In this document: piece by piece, positions 8,174 to 18,448 of the stretch
Position numbering within the stretch: position 1 is the first letter of the stretch
Layout: every line of letters begins with the position of its first letter
From: a bacterium
GTDB taxonomy: Bacteria; Auribacterota; Auribacteria; Auribacterales; Auribacteraceae
Reading direction: 5' to 3'
DNA: 64,000 nucleotides
Assembly: GCA_024233545.1 (NCBI GenBank)
Contig: JACKPL010000005.1
Location: 1 to 64,000, forward strand
The notes under the pieces: model-generated
What the model was told of the DNA's origin: nothing
Database searches by the model: none
What the model saw: only the letters and a program-made list of their open reading frames with translations
Position numbers and translations under genes: made by a program

Positions 8174-11100
8174 TTGTTTGATTATTTAGTTCAGTTGATT
8201 TCCATGGGAAATCGCAGGATATTCGGCGAAAGATTTGAACAGCTTATCAAATGCGAGAAAATGTTTGCTATTGAAAAGTCACTGGATTTGCTGCAAGTAG
8301 AAAAAGAGCGGGCAGTTATAATCAGACAATTAAGCGAAGTAATGGGAAAAGAAGAAATGGAGGCGTTTCTTCAGTCAAATTTGCGTTTTCGCCTTAATAA
8401 AATATCTTATCTTGATTACATAAACTATCTCTTTGATTTAGCGGAAGAGAAAGATCGAGTATCAAAACCTCTCAGTTTGATTGTGTATTATGATTATTTA
8501 ATTTTACATCAGTCGATTCGCCATGCCGATGTTTTCCCTGAGATACATGTATTGACCAGTGAATTGTTCAATTCGCTTATGACATCTGATGACCAGAAAA
8601 AGATAAGAGATATCGCTTTGCAATCAGAAATGCTTGAGAAAGCGTTTCTGCTTCAGCTTACTGCTGAGGAATGGAACGAACTCATTGAACAGAAATTGTT
8701 CTATTCTGATCAACTGACATTGGAATTTCTTAGCCGTTATGCAGTTAAACTGAATTCCGACGAGGAACAACGCGCACGGTTAGACAAATTCTTCCAAAAA
8801 GTTGCAAAGTTTTATGAGACAGCACATAAACGTGATAATGCAATGGTGACTAATTTACTTGCAAGAATGCAGGACAATAAAGCCAAAAATGCGGTGATCG
8901 TCGCTGGCGGGTATCATGCATCCGGCGTTGCGCGTTTATTAAAAGAGCAAGGGATAAATTACTTTCTCCTTGGCGTAAATCTGACAAAAGAGCAACACGA
9001 AAACCACTATACTTCAATTATGACGGGCTATATGTCCAATATTGAACAGTATTTTGCCGGTAAATGGAACACTTTGGCGGTTGCTTCGTGGCTGGATGCA
9101 AATCCGATTATTGAAGATAGCGCAGTATCTTCTTTTAAGGATGTATTCAAATCACTGCTCATTTCAACATTAGCGTGGCAGTTAACAGGATATGATGCCG
9201 CTTCAGTGAGTGAGTTGAACCAGCAAATATTAAATGCTGTGCATACACAATTAAACCGTACTGCTGATAATTTAGGATATGACGTACAGGTTATTGAATT
9301 ATCCCGCATTCAGAACCAAGTGTATGTCCGGTTGAATGTCAGAGGGAAAGAGGTAATTTATAGTTTATTTGCTGATCCTGCCGACGTGGATTTGTCGGTA
9401 ATTGCTTCGGAATCGCTTCAGGTGACAAGCATTATTTCACAGTTGCCTTTGTTAGGGGGGGAAGTTGTTGCCTTATCACCCGTTGCATATACGAACCTTC
9501 TTAATAGGACTAACTATAAAGTATTGATATCGGAATTAAAACCCGGCGATATTGTTCGGTCGCTGTTGGTTAATCCGTTATCTTCACATATACTCGAACT
9601 TTATGCACTGAATATCGTGCATAATAGAAAATTCAGTGATTTCCCTGAAATAACAGACCAAGTGTACAAGGTGCTTGTTTCAAAAGGAATCAACGAAGAA
9701 AAAGATGCGGTTCGCGAAGCATTGCGAACATTTATAGAAAAATCAAAGTATTTCGATTTGATTGCTGAAAGAGATGGTATTTGGAAAGTCAATGAACACT
9801 CTTTATATGCGGCTCAAATGGCAGAACAGCTTTATGGAAGCTCTGAAGGAGACCTTATTGAGTTTATAGCCCCCCCATCGAGTATTCCTGAAATCGGTGA
9901 TGGGAAAGTAGAGTTTTTGTTTGCCGACGATTCTATACCGCTTGATGTTTTAAAAAAGGTTTTTTCATTGCTCAGCCTCCAAAATGGGCTTGGGCAGTAT
10001 CCATTGGGTGGGCATGAAGGTGTAAATTACTTTGCGCATTTCTTCAGATTGTCTGATGATGCAATCGTTCTCGTTATCAATAGAGGAGAACGTCCGTTGC
10101 AATATCAAAATGTCGAATCGCTGTATCGTTCTTTGCTTGGTGAAACTACGTTCCAATTCGAACCTCAGACAGCGGTACGGATCAATCTCGGACAGAAAAT
10201 TCAGAACATTCAGCGTGTTTGGTTTCAGCGTATTGGCGGCGAGAATGAAACTATTGGAGAAACAGTTAAACTCAATTATTCTGATCCGGAAACATTAGAC
10301 TACGCTATTGAATATTTAAACCGTATACAAAAGCGCCACGGCTTCACAATTACCGAGTTAAACGGTTCTTTTCAATCCGAAGATGAAACGTTAAATTTTA
10401 TTTTTGAAACCATTTTTGAGCACCGTAGAGGGGTTAATCGCATTAGAGACCAATATCATGAATTTTTGCATATTCTTGATGCTTATACCTATGCCGCTTC
10501 AAAGGGGATGACGAGAACCCAGAAAATCCTCAGCGAGAAAGTAGTTGATATTCTTCGAGGAAAAATTCCTCGGTATGCAGGGTTAAAAGATGTGTTGGAT
10601 GGCACGAACGCTATCAGCGGAATTACTCTTGATGACGAGACCGCCGATCTGATTTATCATATTTATTTACATCACATCAATTATAGCCCCACAAATATTG
10701 ATTTGAACAGCATTGATCCGCGAATTTTGTCGCGCCTTATTCAGAAAACATATCGTGAAGATCAACCGATTCCTGTCGGCTCTGCGCAAGAAAGGTTATT
10801 GGAAGGCTTGCGAGGAGGGCAATATCTTGCCAAAACTGATTTTTCACCCCTTGAAACAGAATCGGATAAAGATGTAGTCTACGAAATTTTTTCCGATGTC
10901 GATGGAATGAATAAAATGTTTCGAAAGGCAGGCTTATTATTCAGTAATACCCACCGAATCCGTGTCTCAAGATCACGTTTGGGCGGGCATATTTCTGATT
11001 ATAAAGTTGCGGTATATGACCATCAGGGTAGTGTAACAAACATTCGCCTGCGCGTTACGGCAAATAAATTTTCTGCTAAATTGCTTATTGCAAATGTAGA

Positions 11101-14100
11101 GAATATGCTTGGAGCAGGAAAAGAATTTCGTGAAATTATTCCGGAGATATACCATTACGGGCAAACACAGCAAAGCGGCTTTTATTTTGCAGAACATATT
11201 GAGGGTGTATTGGGAGACCATATTCTGACTCATAGTGAAGAATACACCGAGGGGCAAAAATTGGTGAGAAAATATGAATCGGTAAAGATTTGGATGAAAT
11301 ATTGGAATTTGAAATTGTTTCCTATTCCCGATGGTTTCGACAGAGAAGGCGTCATAGAACGTGCTCGAATCTCAACACCGGTAAGCCTTGAGGCAGTCGT
11401 GTTTCCAAGTGATAAATCTCAAATGCCGAAACTTCGTGCCATCGGAATGCAGCCGCCAAGTGAAGAGTCTTTTTTAGACTTATTATTTTCGGTAAATATC
11501 GGTATGGGGTTAGTACGCAAAGACCAAATTCGTTTATTAAGTTCGGCGGTGTTATCCACGTTTGGGTATGACCGGACAATAGAACTTCTACAACAAGCGC
11601 TTTCTCAGGCAAAAGATTATGAATCCGATCATCCCAGCCTCGCTGAAAGGCCGAATGATATTTCTACAAGTAAACTAGTGCAAATGGTATTGTACCTGAG
11701 AAGTATCCGCAACATGATGAAGCGTGATACCGTACGAAGATATATTGATATCGCTTACGATGGCGATACCATTAGAGCATTTGATGATTTTACACGTGTC
11801 TCATTCGAACAGGATATTCCGCTTGATGAGTTGCTTGGCGGAAAATTTGCAAAATGGAAAAGTAGGCTTCCTACTATCAATGAAGCAAGTAGTTTATTGC
11901 GTCAAACCCGTCCTTCGGTACTCACTATTTCTGGCGGAACCGGCGGGAACAGCTTGATCAATACGGTTAAAGAAACAATGGGCGGCAATATGGCAAATAT
12001 TGTAACTACATTTGATGCAGGAGGGCAATCATATATTTGGCAAAATATACTTGGGCCGTTGGTTGGATATGTGCCTTCAAAGGGTGATACAACCAACCTT
12101 ATAACAGCATACTTATCGGATGGAATGCAGGATTTGCTTGCAAAACGCCTGCCTGCCGATTATGAAGGGGATACTCTTACGCCCGTTATCAATGACCTCA
12201 TTATGCCCACACTCAATAAATACCCCGAATTACGCAATACCCCGGAACTACTCATCGATTTTATTGACACCATTAAATTAGTTGATGAATTTTTAGCAGA
12301 AGTTAATAGGTATTTGCCGGAAGGCAGAAAAGTAAATCTTAAAAAAGCAAGTTTGAAAAATCTGATTGATGAAGCACTTTATTATTTTGTAGGGGCATAT
12401 GATTTTGATACTCGGTTCTTTGACGCTCAAAAAGCAGAAATAGCCATCTTGTTAGAACATAAATTATTTAATGTCGATCGAGGAATTGTTGTGCCGGTAT
12501 CAAAAGATAGAGGAACGCTTGTTGCTTATTTAAAACAAAATGTACCTCAAGGACAGGGAGCGTTAAATCAGCAGGAAATACAAAGAATGAAAGAAGGGTT
12601 AGGAGAAGACACCGGATTGCGGATGAACAGAATTTCTGAAGACGGAATGACAATCTATGGTGAAGATTTTATCGGAGAAGGCGCAAAGATTATCACAGGG
12701 TTGGGATCGCGAATCGACTATTTAAGTGTTGTCCAGCACCCTGACCAACCGGATTCAAAACCTGTGATTGCGCCAAATGCCGTCGATGCGCTTAATTATC
12801 CCTCTTTAGACCTCATTTTGTTCGGGCCTGGAAGTTTGTATACCAGCCTGCTTGCTAATTTCACGGTTAAAGAGGTAGTCGAAGGGTTGGTGGCGCGCGG
12901 GAAAAAACAGGAAATAAAGTATCCTGACGGCAGAGTAGCTGTAATAGAATCAGCAAAGCGAGTTATCATTCTAAACCCTCGTTATGCCGCAGAAGATTCC
13001 GGTATGTTGGTACGGGAAATGATGTTGACTATCGAACGTACTGCTCAAGCCGCAACGGGCAATCCGAATTTACGGTTTGAAGATATGTTCGATGCCATCG
13101 TTGTGAATGACCCTTCTCAAGCACCGGAAAATGTACAAGACTACATTCGAAATCATCAGTTGGATGTTATACAGCCTACTCAGGAAGACAAAGAGTTTTT
13201 CTTTAACCGAGGCGTAGAGTTCTATACGTATAACCTTATCGATATACAGTTACGGGCATCACGGACGCCGGGATTTGAACTGACGTATGATGAAAGACTC
13301 ATATATTCCCCTGAAAAACTCAGTATGGTTGTCCGTACGCTGCAAACCGATAGCCGGTTACGGAAAATGGAGGATTTAAAAAATATTGGCGTTGGCGATG
13401 GGCATCACAGCCCTCATGATTTATTACGGGTAAAAGAGATTATTCGCAAAGCTTCTCTTAAAGGGTCACCGGGAGCAGTGAAACGAATCAATCGTGAAAA
13501 ACGCCTTTTTATCCAACGAGGGGTTGACTATCTTGTGAAAAAAGCCCATATTCTTGAGCGGTTGATTGCGAGTGAGCAAGATACTATCAAGCGTAATCAG
13601 ATGAATAGTGATCTTTCCGTGATGCGTCAAACAATCGAACTGATTCAGTCCGGAGACGTCCCCTTGTTTTCCATTAAACCGGTCGATAATTCGCGAGGTA
13701 TCTTTATCGATGATATTACTCGATACCAGTTTGCCACTTACATAGAAGCTTCAGAAAAAAACATTCAACGCGGTATATATTTTTCAACAGGGCTTATTGA
13801 TCTCATCGAAGAAAATATGCAAGTTGAAAAGCGCGCTTTAAACGAAGGCGATACGGTAACTGCAGAAAAATTTGCTGAAATAGCAGATTCTTTAGCGGCA
13901 GAAGCATTATTTATTCAATTTTCAGAATGGATGATCTATCAAAAAGAAAGCGATGCTTTTCGCGTCGCGGCCGTTCACGATGAAATGAAAAAAATTGCAC
14001 AAAACCATATCAGTATTGAACCCGATACTACCGGCGGCTTGTTGTATTCAAAAATATCTGCGGTGGTAAAAAGCGAATTGTATAGCCGGTATTTCACCGA

Positions 14101-17100
14101 TATGGAAACAATGCTGAACATTCCGCCGGAATTATCGCGGAAAAGTAAAATTACGCTTATCAATGGTAAAATCTTAAAAGCATCAAGGGCACAGACAATC
14201 CGCAACACGTTTACTGATACACTGATTGGACTCCCTGCTTTACTGCTTCAACAAGTTAAACAACTCTATGTTTTCGGTCCCATTGTTGAAGATGTGGTGA
14301 GTGACGAAGAAGTTCTCGAAATCATTCGAAATGCAGGGTACCCTACCTTTTATGATCTTATGGTAGCAACTGCTGAGAGTATTTCACAATCGGAAGAAAA
14401 TTTTCGGCGCGAAATAACTCCACAACTCTTAGAAAAGTGGCTTCAACAATTTCAAACGCTTGATACGTTGTTTGCACTGCTGAAATACAAAATTGATTTA
14501 CAAAAACAAACTCTCACGGGGGATCAGCGTGCCCGATACAGTAATATGAAAGAACTAATTTCAAATATGAGCAATAATATTAAACCGTTAAACGATTTGC
14601 TGACTGAACTGCAAGCTGATCCGGAACTGCTTGAAATATTAAATGTCACTCGAGTTATTCGTATTTCTCATATGCGCGATTATGTTGAAGAGTTACGGAC
14701 AAGAACGCATCATGTTGATGAGAAACACGAGGGTTACGAAGAAATTAGCGAAGCGGTAATTAATCGGAGAGCTGAATTAAATGCAATGAATATAGATAAT
14801 CTATCTCAGGCAATTGAAGAAGATTTTATAAGAAATGTTGAAGAAAATTTATATGCGTTACGCCGTGATGTGGAACAGTTTTTTACTTTGCTTTCATTAC
14901 TAAAACCTTCGTTCCCCCGTGTTAAAGGGCCAAATTATAGAGAACTTCCCGAAGACGCTACACCGGCAGAACGAATAGTTGCAGGTGCTTTTGCGGCTAT
15001 TGACACTTTGCGTCCTTACCGAGAACTAAATGATTACGGTAAGGCAGTGAATTTCGGCGCTACGTTTTTAACACCGGAAAAACTACGAAGCATTTCATCT
15101 CTTTTTCTCATTTCGCACCCAGATACAAATGTGCGTAACCTTTTGCATGATATGAATGATTTATTCATGGAAATTGAGTCGAATTATGCCAAAGTCAAAG
15201 ATTTCATCGTTCAGTACCGCAAGAATTATCCCGATGCTCTAAACCGCTTTGAACGTGATCTCCGCGCAAAAGGTGATTTGCCGCCCGGCAACATAGGACT
15301 AGGCGATGGACATACTGTCGAAGACCCTGAGCGAATAAGAGAAATCATAGCAACGGCCGAACTAAGCGTATTATCGGATAACGATCTCTTAATCAACGGC
15401 GTAAAACAGCATTTGCGGTATCGCGCAGACCTTGCCCTTATACTGAGCCAGCGTCAAACAAATATGGGTGAGCGCCGCCAGTGGCAGCGTATTAGCGATT
15501 TCCTGAATATGATTTACTCACATATCGAAAACGGTGTCCTTGATCCTAATTCAAGAGCTGGGCGGGCAAAGTATATACCGTTTACATTTTATAGCGTTGC
15601 GCCAGCGGACGGCAATCCAGCATTATATATTGATTCGATGTCCCAATTCCAATTCGCGACGGTCATTGATAGTGATGTGTATTTCTCAAAAGGATTGATT
15701 GACAGAATACAGTTTTATATAAATAGAGGACAAACTCAGCGTGCTGTCAATATGCTTACTGAAGCCATAGTGCATGAGTTAGGCGAATACTTTTTCAAAG
15801 GACAGCAAGGCGATGAATTTGATTCAGGCAAAGTTCATGCGAGCATGAAATGGCTTGGATATGTCGTTAACCAGCCGTCGCCCCTCTTTCGCCTTGACGA
15901 AAAAGCGGAAACCGTTTTATTTACGGAATTACGTTCTATAGTCGGGCATTATTTAAACGATGCTATTACTGATGTAACTATTTTACCGCCGTTTAACTAT
16001 CCAAGTGATAATGCCGTTCTTCGTGCCGAACTTCAGAATAATGTTGTAAACGGAACAATGGATATTTCTGCATTTCTTGATGTTATGGTTTCCCATTTCC
16101 AACCGGCTATGCAACTTGGCGCTCCTGATGCATTGGTGTATAACAATACCTACTATCATCCTGGAGAAGTGTACGGTTTTATTGGTGAAGCCGAACTGCT
16201 TCCTGACGGCTCACGCAATACACATCACGTTCAAGTCGGCGAAACAATCATAAAATTAACTAATGCTTCCGATCTGCACAAAGAAAAAGCTAATCAGGCA
16301 ATTAAAATGTTACTTACTCATGAAAATTACCGTTCTTTTGTCGATGCGTTAAGCCCGCATAAACTCGAAGATTTAATATACGATATAATCCGTATAATTA
16401 CCGGAGATGATGACCCTTATAAAGCCTTAAAAAGTACCTATAATGATTTAGGAGTTGAGAACCTGCCGGTTATGGAACAGATTATAGCTTCTGCTCAGCA
16501 CGATGAATCGACTCAACAACTGCGTTCTGCGGTATTGGTTGCTATTGCTGGCAATGCCCTTGATTTTGCAGATTTGAGCGTCGACAAAGAATTAACCGAA
16601 AAAGGATTTTCGTTTTCCGATGCAATCACCGATATACTTCAGCCGGGACAAGTTTTCGGTATAGACCATTTCAACCAACTAGCGGAACGGCTAGCAGAAA
16701 AGCCTCAGCAGAAAATATTGTACTCAATTGATAATGCCGGAGAGATTGCAACCGATTTGCCGCTTCTGAAACGATTATTATTGCTTGGGCATACTATTTC
16801 ATTAGTCAGCAGATGGAAACACACTGTAAACGATGTCAGTTTTTCTGATGCTCAACAGTTTTTCAACCGGCCGGATGTACAAGCATATATGACCGATTCG
16901 AACGGTGTTTCTCTGTTAGTTCCCGATCGATTTTCTATTATCCACAGCGGTTCTAATGTGACCGGTACTGATTTACGCTACGCTACAGCAGAATTTATTC
17001 AAGCATGGAATCAAGCCGACATTCGGTTGTTTAAAGGACAGGGTAATTATGAAACACTTCATTCGTCTCCTCTGAAACGGGATGTGTTTTTTCTTGTTAA

Positions 17101-18205
17101 AGTGAAAAATCCTTTGGCAACTTCAAACAGGTTTGCTAAGGGCGAAGTCCTTATCGAACATAAAATACCCAATCCGGTGATACTTGACTACATAATAGGA
17201 AATATCGAAGCAGTTGAGTCAGCGTTAATTCCAAGAGCTGATGCGGAGGGAAGAAAACAGATAGAAGAATTTATTGTTTTTTATATTGATGCCATATCAA
17301 AAAGAATTGCTGAATGGACAATTACTAATGAACAGGATAAAATTTCGCACATGCTGTCTGAAGCTCAACATCTTTTGCAAAAGGCACAAAGTATACCGGA
17401 TATCAATATCGGTTTGCTCGCAAAAGTCCACCGTGTTCTTCGGACGAACACCCCTTTAGAAGATATCATCCTCCAACTCACTGAAACAAACACTGTAAAT
17501 GTTGCTGTTTCAGAGGATGCTTTAAAAAAAGAAATTGTCCTTATCGATTTTGATGCTGTTCCTGAAGCAAATTTACAGAATACCATAACGATGCTCACGA
17601 GTTTGTTTGAAGAGCGTTCTCGTGAACAGATATCAAGAGTTCGGTGGATTGTTTATTCTAATCGACATTCAACGAACCATATGATGCAGGAAATTTTGCG
17701 CAGAAGGTTTATAACCGATGCAATGAATATTATTTTCATTGATACAACCAGTGTTCAGGTTCATGCAGGGAAAACAGCATCATTTGTGCCGAGCACAGAT
17801 TTTATCGGTGATGTCATACAAACGGTTCGCGGACGGTTTCCTAATGATGCACTCGATAACAATTCGTTTAAATTACTTACTAATAAACTGCGTTCGGCTG
17901 TTTTCGCGGCGCAATTAGGCGGATATACTGTTTTATTGCCCGAACGAGATTCGTTTAGCAGTATTCATGATTTTACTTCGGCAATAGTAAGTATCGATTC
18001 ACTTATTTACGGAGGCCGTTTGCCAAATTTAATGGTAAGAGATGTTCACGGAAATACTGTTACTAATGTACAATCATTAATGAGCGGTAACCTTTTAACC
18101 GGAGATATTCTTGCAGGGAAAGTAATCGGATTCCAGCCGGAACAACCACAGCCGGTTAAACTGCGCCAAATCGAGCTCAGGCGTTCTTTGGATGAAGCGA
18201 TTTAA
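8174..18205 (+). CDS. Giant multidomain protein 1 (YvcK-like and DUF89/ARMT1-like domains)
   Basis: 3,343 residues, the main frame of a gene that really begins at 7595; the TTG at 8174 is only the first possible start in this frame. In order: the end of the N-terminal domain (GGYHASG near 8910) and a segment shared with giant 2 (about 9050-9370). Next, a weak kinase/APH-like stretch (about 10960-11330) and a YvcK/CofD-like domain (11915 to about 13190; SGGTGGNSL, FGPGSLYTSLL, RVIILNP). Then a module duplicated at about 13388 and 15290, the second copy carrying HELGE. Then a complete DUF89/ARMT1-like metal phosphatase domain (about 16320-17170; DNAGEIATD, NDVSFSDA, KGQGNYETL). It ends in an alpha/beta segment starting VLIDFDAV. 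With the upstream signal peptide it is probably exported. Function unknown. Confidence 0.8.
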   Translation: MFDYLVQLISMGNRRIFGERFEQLIKCEKMFAIEKSLDLLQVEKERAVIIRQLSEVMGKEEMEAFLQSNLRFRLNKISYLDYINYLFDLAEEKDRVSKPLSLIVYYDYLILHQSIRHADVFPEIHVLTSELFNSLMTSDDQKKIRDIALQSEMLEKAFLLQLTAEEWNELIEQKLFYSDQLTLEFLSRYAVKLNSDEEQRARLDKFFQKVAKFYETAHKRDNAMVTNLLARMQDNKAKNAVIVAGGYHASGVARLLKEQGINYFLLGVNLTKEQHENHYTSIMTGYMSNIEQYFAGKWNTLAVASWLDANPIIEDSAVSSFKDVFKSLLISTLAWQLTGYDAASVSELNQQILNAVHTQLNRTADNLGYDVQVIELSRIQNQVYVRLNVRGKEVIYSLFADPADVDLSVIASESLQVTSIISQLPLLGGEVVALSPVAYTNLLNRTNYKVLISELKPGDIVRSLLVNPLSSHILELYALNIVHNRKFSDFPEITDQVYKVLVSKGINEEKDAVREALRTFIEKSKYFDLIAERDGIWKVNEHSLYAAQMAEQLYGSSEGDLIEFIAPPSSIPEIGDGKVEFLFADDSIPLDVLKKVFSLLSLQNGLGQYPLGGHEGVNYFAHFFRLSDDAIVLVINRGERPLQYQNVESLYRSLLGETTFQFEPQTAVRINLGQKIQNIQRVWFQRIGGENETIGETVKLNYSDPETLDYAIEYLNRIQKRHGFTITELNGSFQSEDETLNFIFETIFEHRRGVNRIRDQYHEFLHILDAYTYAASKGMTRTQKILSEKVVDILRGKIPRYAGLKDVLDGTNAISGITLDDETADLIYHIYLHHINYSPTNIDLNSIDPRILSRLIQKTYREDQPIPVGSAQERLLEGLRGGQYLAKTDFSPLETESDKDVVYEIFSDVDGMNKMFRKAGLLFSNTHRIRVSRSRLGGHISDYKVAVYDHQGSVTNIRLRVTANKFSAKLLIANVENMLGAGKEFREIIPEIYHYGQTQQSGFYFAEHIEGVLGDHILTHSEEYTEGQKLVRKYESVKIWMKYWNLKLFPIPDGFDREGVIERARISTPVSLEAVVFPSDKSQMPKLRAIGMQPPSEESFLDLLFSVNIGMGLVRKDQIRLLSSAVLSTFGYDRTIELLQQALSQAKDYESDHPSLAERPNDISTSKLVQMVLYLRSIRNMMKRDTVRRYIDIAYDGDTIRAFDDFTRVSFEQDIPLDELLGGKFAKWKSRLPTINEASSLLRQTRPSVLTISGGTGGNSLINTVKETMGGNMANIVTTFDAGGQSYIWQNILGPLVGYVPSKGDTTNLITAYLSDGMQDLLAKRLPADYEGDTLTPVINDLIMPTLNKYPELRNTPELLIDFIDTIKLVDEFLAEVNRYLPEGRKVNLKKASLKNLIDEALYYFVGAYDFDTRFFDAQKAEIAILLEHKLFNVDRGIVVPVSKDRGTLVAYLKQNVPQGQGALNQQEIQRMKEGLGEDTGLRMNRISEDGMTIYGEDFIGEGAKIITGLGSRIDYLSVVQHPDQPDSKPVIAPNAVDALNYPSLDLILFGPGSLYTSLLANFTVKEVVEGLVARGKKQEIKYPDGRVAVIESAKRVIILNPRYAAEDSGMLVREMMLTIERTAQAATGNPNLRFEDMFDAIVVNDPSQAPENVQDYIRNHQLDVIQPTQEDKEFFFNRGVEFYTYNLIDIQLRASRTPGFELTYDERLIYSPEKLSMVVRTLQTDSRLRKMEDLKNIGVGDGHHSPHDLLRVKEIIRKASLKGSPGAVKRINREKRLFIQRGVDYLVKKAHILERLIASEQDTIKRNQMNSDLSVMRQTIELIQSGDVPLFSIKPVDNSRGIFIDDITRYQFATYIEASEKNIQRGIYFSTGLIDLIEENMQVEKRALNEGDTVTAEKFAEIADSLAAEALFIQFSEWMIYQKESDAFRVAAVHDEMKKIAQNHISIEPDTTGGLLYSKISAVVKSELYSRYFTDMETMLNIPPELSRKSKITLINGKILKASRAQTIRNTFTDTLIGLPALLLQQVKQLYVFGPIVEDVVSDEEVLEIIRNAGYPTFYDLMVATAESISQSEENFRREITPQLLEKWLQQFQTLDTLFALLKYKIDLQKQTLTGDQRARYSNMKELISNMSNNIKPLNDLLTELQADPELLEILNVTRVIRISHMRDYVEELRTRTHHVDEKHEGYEEISEAVINRRAELNAMNIDNLSQAIEEDFIRNVEENLYALRRDVEQFFTLLSLLKPSFPRVKGPNYRELPEDATPAERIVAGAFAAIDTLRPYRELNDYGKAVNFGATFLTPEKLRSISSLFLISHPDTNVRNLLHDMNDLFMEIESNYAKVKDFIVQYRKNYPDALNRFERDLRAKGDLPPGNIGLGDGHTVEDPERIREIIATAELSVLSDNDLLINGVKQHLRYRADLALILSQRQTNMGERRQWQRISDFLNMIYSHIENGVLDPNSRAGRAKYIPFTFYSVAPADGNPALYIDSMSQFQFATVIDSDVYFSKGLIDRIQFYINRGQTQRAVNMLTEAIVHELGEYFFKGQQGDEFDSGKVHASMKWLGYVVNQPSPLFRLDEKAETVLFTELRSIVGHYLNDAITDVTILPPFNYPSDNAVLRAELQNNVVNGTMDISAFLDVMVSHFQPAMQLGAPDALVYNNTYYHPGEVYGFIGEAELLPDGSRNTHHVQVGETIIKLTNASDLHKEKANQAIKMLLTHENYRSFVDALSPHKLEDLIYDIIRIITGDDDPYKALKSTYNDLGVENLPVMEQIIASAQHDESTQQLRSAVLVAIAGNALDFADLSVDKELTEKGFSFSDAITDILQPGQVFGIDHFNQLAERLAEKPQQKILYSIDNAGEIATDLPLLKRLLLLGHTISLVSRWKHTVNDVSFSDAQQFFNRPDVQAYMTDSNGVSLLVPDRFSIIHSGSNVTGTDLRYATAEFIQAWNQADIRLFKGQGNYETLHSSPLKRDVFFLVKVKNPLATSNRFAKGEVLIEHKIPNPVILDYIIGNIEAVESALIPRADAEGRKQIEEFIVFYIDAISKRIAEWTITNEQDKISHMLSEAQHLLQKAQSIPDINIGLLAKVHRVLRTNTPLEDIILQLTETNTVNVAVSEDALKKEIVLIDFDAVPEANLQNTITMLTSLFEERSREQISRVRWIVYSNRHSTNHMMQEILRRRFITDAMNIIFIDTTSVQVHAGKTASFVPSTDFIGDVIQTVRGRFPNDALDNNSFKLLTNKLRSAVFAAQLGGYTVLLPERDSFSSIHDFTSAIVSIDSLIYGGRLPNLMVRDVHGNTVTNVQSLMSGNLLTGDILAGKVIGFQPEQPQPVKLRQIELRRSLDEAI
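13388..14020 (+). repeat. Internal duplicated module, copy 1 (protein level)
   Basis: This segment of giant protein 1 starts GVGDGHH, followed by RVKEIIRKA, a helical stretch, then YQFATYIEAS and YFSTGLIDLIEE. The same order of motifs recurs at about 15290-15865. Where copy 2 has HELGEYF, this copy reads FSEWMIY, so any metal site is lost here. The relation is visible at protein level only; the DNA is diverged. Confidence 0.65.
15290..15865 (+). repeat. Internal duplicated module, copy 2 with HELGE motif
   Basis: This is the second copy of the module: GLGDGHT, then RIREIIATAE, a helical stretch, FQFATVIDSD, YFSKGLIDRIQ and finally EAIVHELGEYFF. The HELGE motif (bases 15773-15787) resembles a zinc-binding HExxE, but no third ligand is obvious. 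It lies about 1,900 bases after copy 1 in the same reading frame. Confidence 0.65.
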
Positions 18206-18374
18206 TGAGGAGACTGCACATAATTCTCCATTGTTTCTTTTCCTTTTAGTGAATTAGATGTAATTTTTTTTCTGATGATGTGTTTAATAAGTTAAGAGAG
18301 TATACCAAAAGACAGCTTTTTTATGCTTATAAGCTCAATTAAGTTGTCTGAATTTGATTTTCTGTCCGATTGAT

Positions 18375-18403
18375 TTGAAATAATTTGAAAAGCATGGTAC
18401 AAT
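18375..18403 (+). promoter_or_regulatory. Sigma70-like promoter for the PEP-CTERM gene
   Basis: TTGAAA (18375-18380) and TACAAT (18398-18403) have a 17-base spacer and lie about 45 bases upstream of the ATG at 18449. The start has a good GGAGA ribosome-binding site. The rest of the 18206-18448 gap shows no gene, only a weak GGAGA/TCTCC hairpin with T-rich sequence just after giant protein 1. Confidence 0.6.
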
Positions 18404-18448
18404 CAGTATATGAATCAAATAATTTAAATAACCACGGAGAAGAAACTT

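Noticed and set aside
13975..14208. Minus-strand frames inside the giant genes
   Set aside because: These and similar short frames lie opposite continuous coding sequence and show no family motifs.
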